Positions 49,595 through 57,808 are shown, counted from the first letter of the stretch. The stretch: DNA of 64,000 nt from Streptomyces sp. NBC_00554 (GCF_041431135.1 NZ_CP107799.1:8882501-8946500), one strand, 5' to 3'. The notes: generated by a model not told the origin, from the letters alone. Program-made: numbers and translations.

Positions 49595-50887
49595 TCACCC
49601 TTCCCGTGCCGCAGCGCACACGGCGCGCGTGATCCGTACCAGGTCCGCGTCACCGGTCACGTACGGCGGCATCGTGTAGACGAGGTCGCGGAAGGGCCGC
49701 AGCCAGACCCCCTCGCGCACGGCGGCTCGTGTCGCCGCCCGCATGTCCACCTCGTGGTCGAGCTGGACGACGCCGATCGCCCCCAGGACACGTACGTCCC
49801 GGACGCCAGGCAGCTCAAGGGCGGGCTCCAGGCCCTCCCGCAGCCCCGCCTCGATCCGCTTCACCTCGGTCCGCCAGTCCTGCCCGAGCAGCAGGTCGAT
49901 CGAGGCGCAGGCGACGGCGGCCGCCAGCGGATTGCCCATGAAAGTGGGCCCGTGGGCGAGCACCGGGACCTCGCCCCGCGAGATCCCGTCGGCGACCCGC
50001 GAGGTACACAGCGTCGCCGCCATCGTCATATAGCCGCCGGTCAGCGCCTTGCCGACGCACATCACGTCGGGCGTCACGCCCGCGTGCTCCGCCGCGAACA
50101 GCGTGCCCGTGCGCCCGAAGCCGGTCGCGATCTCGTCGAAGACGAGCAGCACGTCGTGCGCGTCGCACGCCTCGCGCAGCACCCGCAGATACGCGGGGGA
50201 GTGGAAGCGCATCCCGCCCGCGCCCTGCACCACCGGCTCGACGATCACCGCGGCCAGTTCATCGGCGTGCCGCTCGATGAGCGAGCGCAGCTGATCCGCG
50301 TACGACTCCTCGTACCCGTCGGGCGGTGCGTCCGCGAAGATCTGCCGCGGCAGCACGCCCTGCCACAGCTCGTGCATCCCGCCCTCGGGGTCGCACACCG
50401 ACATCGGCTGCCAGGTGTCCCCGTGGTACCCGCCGCGCCAGGTCAGCAGGCGCTGCTTGGCGGGGCGGCCGAGCGAGCGCCAGTGCTGGAGGCACATCTT
50501 GACGGCGACCTCGACCGAGACCGAACCGGAGTCGGCGAGGAAGACGTGCTCAAGACCCTCGGGTGAGATGTCGACAAGACGCTTCGCCAGCCGTACGGCG
50601 GGCTCGTGGGTGAGCCCGCCGAACATGACATGGCTCATGCGTTCCAGCTGGCCGCGCACCGCGTCGTTGAGCACCGGGTGGTTGTAGCCGTGAATGGCCG
50701 ACCACCAGGACGACATGCCGTCGACCAGCTCGCCCGAACCGTCCGCCATCCGCAGCCGCACCCCGCTCGCCGACTCCACGACGAGCGGTTCCTGCCGACC
50801 GGGCATAGGCCCGTACGGATGCCACACATGCCGCTGGTCGAGATCGAGCAGCTCGCGCATGGACCCGGGCACGGGCAGGTCAGGCAT
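49595..50887 (-). CDS. bioA: Adenosylmethionine-8-amino-7-oxononanoate aminotransferase
   Basis: 430 residues from ATG 50887, overlapping the end of bioB by 8 bp. BioA transfers an amino group from SAM to KAPA, giving DAPA, with PLP. Features: WHPYGPMPG at the N-terminus, GMSSWWSAIHGYNHP, the PLP-stacking GGYHGDTWQPMSV, the DEIATGFGRTG segment and the Schiff-base lysine in CVGKALTGGYM. The class-III aminotransferase fold is intact. Part of bioB-bioA-bioD. Confidence 0.96.
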   Translation of the reverse strand: MPDLPVPGSMRELLDLDQRHVWHPYGPMPGRQEPLVVESASGVRLRMADGSGELVDGMSSWWSAIHGYNHPVLNDAVRGQLERMSHVMFGGLTHEPAVRLAKRLVDISPEGLEHVFLADSGSVSVEVAVKMCLQHWRSLGRPAKQRLLTWRGGYHGDTWQPMSVCDPEGGMHELWQGVLPRQIFADAPPDGYEESYADQLRSLIERHADELAAVIVEPVVQGAGGMRFHSPAYLRVLREACDAHDVLLVFDEIATGFGRTGTLFAAEHAGVTPDVMCVGKALTGGYMTMAATLCTSRVADGISRGEVPVLAHGPTFMGNPLAAAVACASIDLLLGQDWRTEVKRIEAGLREGLEPALELPGVRDVRVLGAIGVVQLDHEVDMRAATRAAVREGVWLRPFRDLVYTMPPYVTGDADLVRITRAVCAAAREG

Positions 50888-52055
50888 TGGGCGCGAGATC
50901 CGTTCCGGCACCCCGGCGGCGTACGGCCACCAGGTCCGTACGAGCCTCAACAGGCGTTTCCACGGAAGCCGAACCTGAAGCGGCAACGGGAGTGGAAGCG
51001 GAACCGCACCCGCCGCCGCCCTCGTGCGAGCCGCAGCCCCCGCCCTCCGGCACCCGGTGCTCCGGGAGCGTCACCTCGCCCGCGCCCTCCACCTCGAACC
51101 CCGCGTCCGCGATCATGTCCAGGTCGGCCTTGCCTGCCTGGCCCTCGCTGGTGAGGTAGTCGCCGAGGAAGATCGAGTTGGCGAGGTGCAGGGCGAGGGG
51201 CTGCATCGTGCGGAGATGGACCTCGCGGCCGCCCGCGATGCGGACCTCGGCGTCCGGGCAGACGAACCGGACCATCGCGAGGATCCGCAGACACCGCTGA
51301 GGCGTCAGATTCCACTCCTTGGCGAGCGGGGTGCCCTCGAAGGGGATCAGGAAGTTCACCGGAACGGAGTCGGGGTCGAGTGCGCGGAGCGCGAAGACGA
51401 CGTCGATCAGGTCCTCGTCGCTCTCGCCCATGCCGGCGATCAGACCTGAGCAGGCGGACAGGCCGGCCGCGTGCGCCTTCTGGACGGTGTCCACCCGGTC
51501 GGCGTACGTGTGCGTGGTCGTGATGTCCCCGTACGTCCCCTCGGACGTGTTCAGGTTGTGGTTGTACGCGTCCGCGCCCGCCTCGCGCAGCCGCTCCGCC
51601 TGGCCGTCGTTGAGCAGGCCGAGGCAGGCGCACACCTCGACGTTCTCGTTACCGTCCTTGATCGCCTTGATGGTGTCGGAGACCCGGTCCACGTCACGGT
51701 CCGTCGGACCACGTCCGCTGGCCACCAGGCAGACCCGCTTGGCGCCCCCGGCCAGGCCCGCCGCCGCTGCCTTGGAAGCCTCCTCAGGCTTGAGCCAGGT
51801 GTACTTGAGGATCCCGGCCTTCGACCCCAGCCGCTGCGAGCAGTACGAGCAGTCCTCGGGACACAGGCCCGACTTGAGATTGACGAGATAGTTGAGTTTC
51901 ACCCGTCGGCCGAACCAGTGCCGTCGCACCTTTCCGGCCGCGGCCACCACGTCGACCACATCGTCGTCGGAGGTGGCCAGCACGGCCAGAGCTTCTTCAC
52001 GGGTCGGCAACTCGCGCCGAAGCCCCTTGTCCACCAGCGTGTTCAGCAGGTCCAT
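50880..52055 (-). CDS. bioB: Biotin synthase
   Basis: 391 residues from ATG 52055. BioB is a radical-SAM enzyme inserting sulfur into dethiobiotin. The 4Fe-4S motif CPEDCSYC gives C65, C69 and C72, with YNHNLNTSEG, RVCLVASGRGP and VRIAGGREVHLR also conserved. The [2Fe-2S] region lies near the middle. Compared with usual 320-345-residue enzymes it has a C-terminal tail of about 50 residues with two Cys-Gly clusters (GGGCGSHEGGGGCGS) of unknown use. First gene of the bioBAD operon, divergent from bioF. Confidence 0.96.
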   Translation of the reverse strand: MDLLNTLVDKGLRRELPTREEALAVLATSDDDVVDVVAAAGKVRRHWFGRRVKLNYLVNLKSGLCPEDCSYCSQRLGSKAGILKYTWLKPEEASKAAAAGLAGGAKRVCLVASGRGPTDRDVDRVSDTIKAIKDGNENVEVCACLGLLNDGQAERLREAGADAYNHNLNTSEGTYGDITTTHTYADRVDTVQKAHAAGLSACSGLIAGMGESDEDLIDVVFALRALDPDSVPVNFLIPFEGTPLAKEWNLTPQRCLRILAMVRFVCPDAEVRIAGGREVHLRTMQPLALHLANSIFLGDYLTSEGQAGKADLDMIADAGFEVEGAGEVTLPEHRVPEGGGCGSHEGGGGCGSASTPVAASGSASVETPVEARTDLVAVRRRGAGTDLAPNA

Positions 52056-52269
52056 GAGGTCCGATCCTGGCGTATACGACCGCTTGCGGCCAAGGAGAGT
52101 TTGTACAAGAGAGACGGTTCGACGTGTGGGTATTGCCACATCCTGGGTGGCTGGGCCGCCCGCTAGGGTCTGTGCACTGCCTACAAAAACCAGTGCTTGC
52201 GCCGGCCGCGGAAACCAGTGCGCCCAAGCACCGCCCGCCCCACACTAGTAACTACGGTCTGGAGGACCC
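52056..52269. promoter_or_regulatory. Divergent bioB/bioF promoter region
   Basis: 214 bp between bioB and bioF. It holds an 8-bp palindrome TTGTACAA (52101-52108) on the bioB side. On the bioF side are two direct copies of AAACCAGTGC (52187 and 52212, 25 bp apart), the first also pairing with GCACTG 11 bp before. Any of these could bind a biotin regulator such as BioQ or BirA; neither consensus is clearly present. Confidence 0.5.
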
Positions 52270-53394
52270 ATGGCGTTCGGCTGGATCGACGAGCAGGCGC
52301 AGGCGCGCCGCCGGGCCGGACTCGTACGCACCCTGCGCCCGCGCCCCGCCGACTCCCCGCTCCTCGATCTCGCGAGCAACGACTACCTCGGTCTCGCCCG
52401 CCATCCGGAGATCACCGAGGCCGCCGCGGCAGCCGCGAGAACGTGGGGCGGCGGAGCCACCGGTTCCCGGCTCGTCACCGGCACCACCGAACTGCACGGC
52501 GAACTCGAACGCGAGCTGGCAGGCTTCTGCGGCTTCGAGTCCGCGCTCGTCTTCTCCTCCGGGTACGCGGCCAACCTCGCCGCCGTCACCGCGCTCGCGC
52601 CGCACGGCTCCCTCGTCGTCTCGGACGCGGGCAACCACGCCTCGCTGATCGACGGCTGCCGGCTGGCCCGGGGCAACACACAGGTGGTGGCGCACGCCGA
52701 CCCCGACGCCGTACGCAAGGCGCTCAGCACCCACCGGGGGCCCGCCGTCGCCGTCTCCGACACGGTGTTCTCGGTGGACGGGGACGCGGCGCCGCTGGCC
52801 GGCCTCGCCACAGCCTGCCGGGAGTTCGGCGCCGGGATCGTCGTCGACGACGCCCATGGGCTCGGTGTCCTCGGCGACGGCGGCCGGGGCGCTCCGCACG
52901 CTGCGGGACTCGCGGGCGCCCCGGACGTCGTCGTCACGGTCACGCTGTCCAAGTCGCTGGGCAGCCAGGGCGGTGCCGTCCTCGGTCCCGCTCCGGTCAT
53001 CGACCACCTGGTCAACGCGGCGCGCACGTTCATCTTCGACACCGGTCTCGCGCCTGCGGCGGCGGGCGCGGCCCTCGCGGCGCTGCGGCTGCTGCGCCGC
53101 GAACCGGAGCGTGCCGCACGGGCCCGCGCGGTGGCCACGGCGCTGCACAGCCGCCTGACGGCCGAGGGCCTGGAAGCGGTACGACCGGACGCCGCCGTCG
53201 TCTCCGTGCGCGCGCCGTCCCCCGAACGGGCCGTGCGGTGGGCCGCCGACTGCCGCGAGGCGGGACTCGCCGTCGGCTGCTTCCGCCCCCCGTCCGTGCC
53301 CGACGGCATCTCCCGGCTGAGGCTGACCGCTCGCGCGGACCTCACCGACGCGCAGATCGAGCACGCGGTGCGGGTGATCAGCGCAACCCGGTGA
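52270..53394 (+). CDS. bioF: 8-amino-7-oxononanoate synthase
   Basis: 374 residues from ATG 52270, with GGAGG upstream. BioF condenses pimeloyl-CoA/ACP with alanine using PLP to give KAPA, the first committed step of biotin-ring synthesis. LLDLASNDYLGLARHPEI, GTTELHGELERELA, VVDDAHGLGVLGDGGRG, and the lysine motif TLSKSLGSQGG are conserved. With bioB-bioA-bioD on the other strand, all four late genes are present; the pimelate-forming genes are not in the window. Confidence 0.96.
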   Translation: MAFGWIDEQAQARRRAGLVRTLRPRPADSPLLDLASNDYLGLARHPEITEAAAAAARTWGGGATGSRLVTGTTELHGELERELAGFCGFESALVFSSGYAANLAAVTALAPHGSLVVSDAGNHASLIDGCRLARGNTQVVAHADPDAVRKALSTHRGPAVAVSDTVFSVDGDAAPLAGLATACREFGAGIVVDDAHGLGVLGDGGRGAPHAAGLAGAPDVVVTVTLSKSLGSQGGAVLGPAPVIDHLVNAARTFIFDTGLAPAAAGAALAALRLLRREPERAARARAVATALHSRLTAEGLEAVRPDAAVVSVRAPSPERAVRWAADCREAGLAVGCFRPPSVPDGISRLRLTARADLTDAQIEHAVRVISATR

Positions 53395-53417
53395 TGCTCA
53401 GTCCAGTCCGATGACGC

Positions 53418-53642
53418 TCAGCTCAGTCCGGCGATAAATCCCTCCCAGGTGGCAGGGGCGAACAGCAGGGCGGGGCCTGCGGTGTTCTTGGAATCGCGGA
53501 CGGCCACGAGTCCGGACCAGGGTCCTGGACCCGGCCGGGCCGTCTCGACGCAATTGTTCATTCCCGTACTCCGGCTGCTGCGCAGCCAGCGCGCGTCGTG
53601 CAGCGAAGTACTGGAAGGTACGTACCGAGGCAGTGCAGACAT
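53418..53642 (-). CDS. DUF397 domain protein
   Basis: 74 residues from ATG 53642. DUF397 signature: ARWLRSSRSTGMNNCVETA, VAVRDSKNTAGPALLFAP and a final TWEGFIAGL. The family is specific to actinobacteria, usually beside XRE/DUF5753 regulators and SpoIIAB-like ATPases, as in the WhiJ developmental locus. It lies 9 bp after the XRE gene and is transcribed with it. The small protein is thought to antagonise or modulate the regulator. Confidence 0.93.
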   Translation of the reverse strand: MSALPRYVPSSTSLHDARWLRSSRSTGMNNCVETARPGPGPWSGLVAVRDSKNTAGPALLFAPATWEGFIAGLS

Positions 53643-53651
53643 GGTGCCTCC

Positions 53652-54509
53652 TTACGCGCCGTCACCTATCCCGGCGATGTAATCCAATGAGTCCTCGGGC
53701 GAAAGGGCTTGGATCTGAAGGGCGTTGAAGGCCTCGCTGTAGGCCTGAAGGTCTTCTTTCCGTTCGAGATAGAGGCTACTCGTCAAGTGGTCGAGAACAA
53801 CCACATCCAGATCAGATGTGCTCGGAAATGAGAAGATAACGAAAGGCCCGGTCACTCCGATGTGAGCCCCGGCGGTGAACGGCAGGACCTGAAGCCGCAC
53901 TTGAGGCAGGGTGGCGGCCGTCCGCAGGCGGTGCAGCTGGCGTGCCATGACCTCCGGGCCGCCCACGTCCCGTCGCAGCACCGCCTCGTCCAGGACCGCG
54001 CTCAGTTCCAGTGGTGGATTCGAACGCAGCACGTCCTGCCGGGCCAGGCGCACCTCGACGAGCGCGTCGAGCTTGCTGTCCTCAAGTCCCCCCACGGCGG
54101 CCCGAGTCACCGCACGGGCGTACTCGGGTGTCTGCAGCAACCCCGGCACCACGGACGTCTCCAGCGTGCGCATTCCGCTGGCCTGCGACTCCAGACTGAT
54201 GAAGTCGCGGTACGTCGGTGGCAGCACACCGCGGTAGGCGTGCCACCAGTGGTGCCGCCCGTTGCCCTCCGCACCCGCCAGCACCACCAGGAGGTCCCGT
54301 AACTCGGGTTCCTCGACGGCGTACGCGTCCAGGAGCCGCTCCACGTCCGAGGGCTTGACCCCACTCGTGCCGGTCTCGATCCGGCTCACCTTCGACTGGT
54401 GCCAGCCGAGAAGACGGGCCGCCTCCCCGCTCGTGAGACCCGCACCTACGCGCAGAGCACGCAGTTCTGCACCGAGCTTGCGGCGGCGTACTGCGGGACC
54501 GTACTGCAT
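53652..54509 (-). CDS. WhiJ-type XRE regulator with DUF5753 domain
   Basis: 285 residues from ATG 54509. The helix-turn-helix (about 12-70) has LRALRVGAGLTSGEAARLLGWHQSKVSRIE in pieces; the DUF5753 domain (about 100-280) has VVPGLLQTPEYARAV and the YLERKEDLQAYSEAF end. Followed by a DUF397 gene and divergent from an ATPase gene, it completes a WhiJ-type triad. Such clusters influence sporulation and antibiotic production. An AT-rich palindrome lies in its upstream region. Confidence 0.93.
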   Translation of the reverse strand: MQYGPAVRRRKLGAELRALRVGAGLTSGEAARLLGWHQSKVSRIETGTSGVKPSDVERLLDAYAVEEPELRDLLVVLAGAEGNGRHHWWHAYRGVLPPTYRDFISLESQASGMRTLETSVVPGLLQTPEYARAVTRAAVGGLEDSKLDALVEVRLARQDVLRSNPPLELSAVLDEAVLRRDVGGPEVMARQLHRLRTAATLPQVRLQVLPFTAGAHIGVTGPFVIFSFPSTSDLDVVVLDHLTSSLYLERKEDLQAYSEAFNALQIQALSPEDSLDYIAGIGDGA

Positions 54510-54581
54510 GGCCGTACTCCTTACTCCTTCCGAGCCGCCCAAATACGGTCCTCCGTCGCAGAGTTCACCGCTTCGAGCGAC

Positions 54582-54597
54582 AGATATATGCATATCT
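54582..54597. promoter_or_regulatory. AT-rich palindrome between XRE and ATPase genes
   Basis: AGATATATGCATATCT has 6-bp arms (AGATAT/ATATCT) around ATGC, unusual for such GC-rich DNA, and sits 73 bp upstream of the XRE start and 125 bp from the ATPase start. A promoter core or a regulator operator is likely. Confidence 0.5.
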
Positions 54598-54721
54598 CGG
54601 TGGATCGCACCCGTGACCGGCCAGGTAATGGCAGTCTGGCGCGAAGCACCAGTCCGGGACCGTACTCGAACCATCCGCTCCGTGTCGGACCCCGGTCCCG
54701 TGGGAAAGGGACGACCGCGCC

Positions 54722-55180
54722 ATGGCAGACCATCAGGAAGCATCCGTCACTCTGCCGAGCGATCCAGCCTCGGTCTCCGCGGCCCGGAAATTCGTCGCCG
54801 AAGTGCTGGCCGAATGGGGCCTGCCGGGTGACTCCGAAGTCGCCGACACCGTACGCCTGATCGTGTCCGAACTAGCCACCAACGCCGTCCAGCACACTTT
54901 CGGGCAGTCGCCCACCTTCAGAGTGGACGTCCGCCTCGAGCGGGACGAACACCTGCGCCTCGGCGTCACCGACAGCCACCCACGCTTTCCCAAACGACTG
55001 CCCGCGGCCGTCCAGCAGGACAACGGACGCGGCATGGTGATCATCCGCTGGCTGACCGCCGAGTGCGGCGGCAGACTCACCGTCCGGCCCACTCGCGAAG
55101 GCGGCAAGACCATCTCCATCGAACTGCCCTGGACGGCACCGGTCGAGCCGGTGACGGCAGGGGGTCCGCAAGAGCCCTGA
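54722..55180 (+). CDS. ATP-binding SpoIIAB/RsbW-like protein
   Basis: 152 residues from ATG 54722. HATPase_c_2 domain with the N-box ELATNAVQHTF (about 50-62), the D-box VTDSHPRFP and the glycine-rich DNGRGMVII. These GHKL-fold kinases bind anti-sigma antagonists or act as stand-alone regulators and are the usual third partner of WhiJ-type loci. No matching sigma factor is adjacent. It is divergent from the XRE regulator and convergent with the DUF6328 gene. Confidence 0.9.
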   Translation: MADHQEASVTLPSDPASVSAARKFVAEVLAEWGLPGDSEVADTVRLIVSELATNAVQHTFGQSPTFRVDVRLERDEHLRLGVTDSHPRFPKRLPAAVQQDNGRGMVIIRWLTAECGGRLTVRPTREGGKTISIELPWTAPVEPVTAGGPQEP

Positions 55181-55196
55181 AACCCGGTCCAGTTGT

Positions 55197-55231
55197 GCTG
55201 CGCGGCGGCGCGTCCGAAGGCGCCGCGCAGC
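55197..55231. terminator. Bidirectional terminator after the ATPase gene
   Basis: GCTGCGCGGCG (55197-55207) pairs perfectly with CGCCGCGCAGC (55221-55231) between two convergent genes. Confidence 0.82.
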
Positions 55232-55235
55232 GAAC

Positions 55236-55754
55236 TCACGCTGCTGGGTCCGATTCCTCTCCTCGACCCTGTGTGGACGTGATGTAGCGCCCCACCAGCC
55301 GGGGCAGAACGGTCCACAGCGCCAGGCAGACGGCCAGAGTGCCCGCGCCCGCGGCGATCCCGGCGCCGCGCCCCAGCGTCACGTCCACGACGAGGAGCAC
55401 CGCTCCGGTGAACGCCAGCATCAACACGTATAGGCCGACGTGGGTCAGCCAGGAGGAGACCCGCACGATGGCGGGTTTGACGTTCTGCTGGAACAGCGAC
55501 CGGTGCAGGGCGGCCGGCGCCGTGAACAGGGCGGCGGCCAGGAACGCGAGCAGGAGGGTGGTGACGTACGTGGCGCGCTGTGCCGTGTCCAGCGAAGGGA
55601 AGCGCTGGGTGAAGGCCAGGGTCAGGAGAAAGGCGAAGAGGATCTGCACGCCGGTCTGGGTGACCCGCAGCTCCTGGAGGAGCTCGGCGAAATTGCGGTC
55701 GGCGCGCTCAAGAGGTTTCTCGTCGCGTTCCGTGCGGGGACGTTGTTCCACCAT
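55236..55754 (-). CDS. DUF6328 family membrane protein
   Basis: 172 residues from ATG 55754. The acidic N-terminal ERADRNFAELLQELRVTQTGVQILFAFLLTLAF leads to four hydrophobic segments (about 35-52, 65-88, 103-125 and 130-150). DUF6328 is a small uncharacterised actinobacterial membrane family. The start has only weak Shine-Dalgarno complementarity. It is downstream of the NlpC/P60 gene's direction but separated from it by two hairpins. Confidence 0.85.
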   Translation of the reverse strand: MVEQRPRTERDEKPLERADRNFAELLQELRVTQTGVQILFAFLLTLAFTQRFPSLDTAQRATYVTTLLLAFLAAALFTAPAALHRSLFQQNVKPAIVRVSSWLTHVGLYVLMLAFTGAVLLVVDVTLGRGAGIAAGAGTLAVCLALWTVLPRLVGRYITSTQGRGEESDPAA

Positions 55755-55803
55755 GGTGGACGAGTAACCGGTTCGACCGTGTTTCACGCCCTGCCGCACG
55801 TCC

Positions 55804-55837
55804 CGTGGGGGCGACGGCGCGTGCCGTCGCCCCCACG
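55804..55837 (-). terminator. Strong hairpin downstream of the NlpC/P60 gene
   Basis: CGTGGGGGCGACGGC (55804-55818) pairs perfectly over 15 bp with 55823-55837 around a GCGT loop. A 22-bp perfect palindrome centred on CAGCTG (55837-55858) abuts it and contains the gene's stop codon. Confidence 0.85.
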
Positions 55838-55843
55838 GACGGG

Positions 55844-56317
55844 TCAGCTGACCCGTCCGTACCAGACGCTCTTCGTCCAGATCTTCTGGAGCTTCACTAC
55901 CTCCCCGGTCTTCGGGGAGTGCCAGATCTTTCCCTTCCCGGCGTAGATGCCGACGTGGTACACGCTCCGGCCCGAGTGGAAGAACACGAGGTCTCCGGCC
56001 TTGCGTTTGGAGGCGGAGACATGGTTGGTCTTGTTGTACTGCGCCGCGGCCGTACGAGGCAGCTTCTTGCCTGCCTTCTTGTACGAGTAGAGCGTGAGCC
56101 CGGAGCAGTCGAAGCGGCGCGGCCCAGCGGCGCCGTACTTGTACGGGGAGCCCTTCTTGGAAGCCGCGACCTGAAGTGCCTTCGTCGCCAGGGTGGCCGC
56201 TTCGGCGTCGGATGCGACGCCTGGGACCACGAGGCTGCCGCCCACGGCGGCGATGGTGAGAGCCGAGGCCGTACCGGCCCTCGTCCACAGCGACGGGACA
56301 CGATTGAGCGCAGTCAT
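55844..56317 (-). CDS. Secreted NlpC/P60 peptidoglycan hydrolase
   Basis: 157 residues from ATG 56317, with GAAGGG upstream. Signal peptide about 1-40 (ending near SDAEAA). The NlpC/P60 domain (about 45-155) has the catalytic Cys in FDCSGLTLYSY, the first His in YHVGIYAGKG and the second His near IWHSPKTGE. No other domain, so a compact D,L-endopeptidase that trims peptidoglycan stems. A c-di-AMP riboswitch lies in its leader, linking expression to the second messenger that controls wall and osmotic physiology. Confidence 0.95.
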   Translation of the reverse strand: MTALNRVPSLWTRAGTASALTIAAVGGSLVVPGVASDAEAATLATKALQVAASKKGSPYKYGAAGPRRFDCSGLTLYSYKKAGKKLPRTAAAQYNKTNHVSASKRKAGDLVFFHSGRSVYHVGIYAGKGKIWHSPKTGEVVKLQKIWTKSVWYGRVS

Positions 56318-56332
56318 GCGCAACCCTTCGTC

Positions 56333-56530
56333 AGCCGCCTGTGAAGGATGACCTGTCGGATTCGGGCTGGCGAAGTAGCCCGGCCGCGTGCTGCGGCTTC
56401 ACCCCAAGGACCGCCCGGATCTCTCCGGCGGCCCGTCGTGCTGGGTCCTCCACTCCTGCCGATGCACATCTGTCGACCGGTCATCCGGGAGGCGGCAGGA
56501 CTCGGCGTCCGACCCGGACCGCCCCGCCGG
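56333..56530 (-). promoter_or_regulatory. c-di-AMP (ydaO/yuaA) riboswitch
   Basis: Read on the minus strand, the leader contains GGTCGGACGCCGAGTCCTGCC, a pairing GGCAGGAGTGGAGGACCCAG, CCTTGGGGTGAAG and CCCGAATCCGACAGGTCATC-type blocks, the conserved segments I recognise from Streptomyces ydaO riboswitches upstream of cell-wall hydrolase genes. It ends just before the NlpC/P60 start. In S. coelicolor such elements lower rpfA expression when c-di-AMP is bound. Borders are approximate. Confidence 0.88.
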
Positions 56531-56559
56531 TGTGGCGGGGGCTTGTCGTCGGAAGGGAT

Positions 56560-56856
56560 CTTCACGCATTGATGTCGGAAAATCCGAGCGGAATCGGCGG
56601 TTTGTGGGGTTACTCACCACTCACCCGTTCGGGTGGACACCCCGCCGTTCGAGCGAGTGTCCAGTAGGCCGACGACGCCCGTACCAGCGACGGAGGGCTT
56701 CAAGTACGCATCCGCGCTACGCGCGTTGCGCAACTTCTGCGCGCTCTTGGAAGGACGGGTGTCTACGCCATCCGGGGGTACACCATCTGGTCCGTTTGAA
56801 ACCCGGGCCGGACGCTCCGACGGGTCGGTGCGTGCGGTGGCCCGGGTAGGGGTGCG
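56560..56856. other. Noncoding stretch upstream of the riboswitch
   Basis: About 300 bp between the riboswitch and the end of the ClpP-associated gene. It should contain the NlpC/P60 promoter. A plus-strand frame (56633-56968) exists but overlaps the minus gene and has poor codon bias. Nothing else convincing is seen. Confidence 0.6.
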
Positions 56857-57165
56857 TCAACTGTCGGAACCAGGCGGCAGGGTGACGCGGGCCGCCCGCC
56901 GCTCGCCGTCGAGGACACGCAGGGCCTGCGCCAGGGTCGGGGCGTGCACCTCGCTCTCGCCCCGCTGATGCATCAGCGCGAGGGCGTCCCGCAGCGCCGT
57001 CGCCTTGGCGACCAGCGCCTGAGCGGCCCTCAGGCCTCGGTAGGTGTCCCCGGGGCGGGCCGGGTTGATGCGGCCGAGCAGGTCGACCACGTCCAGGTAA
57101 CGGTCGATCAACTCGGCTTCCGCGCGCGTCAGTGCGGGCAGCGGGGGCAGTTCGGGTGGGAGCAT
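56857..57165 (-). CDS. Small helical protein following ClpP
   Basis: 102 residues from ATG 57165, 7 bp after the ClpP stop, so cotranscribed. Helical, with LTRAEAELIDRYLDVVDLLGRI and TYRGLRAAQALVAKATALRDAL; no known motif. The tight pairing with a ClpP paralogue suggests an adaptor or modulator, but there is no direct evidence. Sequence is well codon-biased. Confidence 0.72.
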   Translation of the reverse strand: MLPPELPPLPALTRAEAELIDRYLDVVDLLGRINPARPGDTYRGLRAAQALVAKATALRDALALMHQRGESEVHAPTLAQALRVLDGERRAARVTLPPGSDS

Positions 57166-57172
57166 CGGCCGC

Positions 57173-57808
57173 TCACCTCGCGCCGGGTGTGGGGCGGGAA
57201 GCCTTGCGGCTCGGGATGATGCCGTCGATCAGTCCGTACGCCAGTGCCGCCGGCGCGTCGAGGATCTTGTCCCGCTCGATGTCCGCGGCGACCCGCTCCG
57301 GACTCTGGCCTGTGTGCCGCACGAGCATCTCCTCCAGCATCCTCCGAGTACGCGTCAACTCCTCGGCCTGGATGGCCAGATCAGAAGCCTGCCCGTGGAT
57401 CGGCTCGGGAAACGACGGCTGGTGGATCAGCACGCGGGCACCCGGCAGCGCGAACCGCTTGCCCGGCGTACCGCCCGCAAGGAGCACGGCGGCGGCCGAA
57501 GCGGCCTGGCCGAGACAGACGGTCTCCACCTCGCAGGTGACGAACTGCATCGTGTCGTAGACGGCGGTCATCGCGCTGAGTGAGCCGCCGGGGGAGTTGA
57601 TGTACAGCGAGATGTCCCGGTCCGGCGCCAGGTACTCCAGGTGCATGAACTGAGCCATCACGTCGTTCGCCGACGTGTCGTCGACCGGCGTCCCGAGGAA
57701 CACGATCCGCTCGTCGAGCAGCTTCGAATACGGGTCCAGGGTCCGGTGGCCCGCGCTGGAGCGTTCGGTGAACTCGGGCAGGACATGGCGGGCGGACGGG
57801 CGGTTCAT
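57173..57808 (-). CDS. clpP: ClpP-type serine protease subunit (paralogue)
   Basis: 211 residues from ATG 57808, with GGAGG upstream. Catalytic triad intact: S104 in CLGQAASAAAVLL, H129 in VLIHQPS and D180 in IERDKIL. ClpP forms tetradecameric proteolytic chambers opened by Clp ATPases. The usual GQAASMGA is GQAASAAA here, and an N-terminal extension of about 20 residues precedes the core, so this is a divergent paralogue rather than the main clpP1/P2. No clpX or clpC is adjacent; a small helical gene follows. Confidence 0.94.
   Translation of the reverse strand: MNRPSARHVLPEFTERSSAGHRTLDPYSKLLDERIVFLGTPVDDTSANDVMAQFMHLEYLAPDRDISLYINSPGGSLSAMTAVYDTMQFVTCEVETVCLGQAASAAAVLLAGGTPGKRFALPGARVLIHQPSFPEPIHGQASDLAIQAEELTRTRRMLEEMLVRHTGQSPERVAADIERDKILDAPAALAYGLIDGIIPSRKASRPTPGAR

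Noticed and set aside
56633..56968. Plus-strand frame of 111 residues upstream of the NlpC/P60 leader
   Set aside because: It overlaps the end of a better minus-strand gene and its composition does not fit; kept as noncoding.
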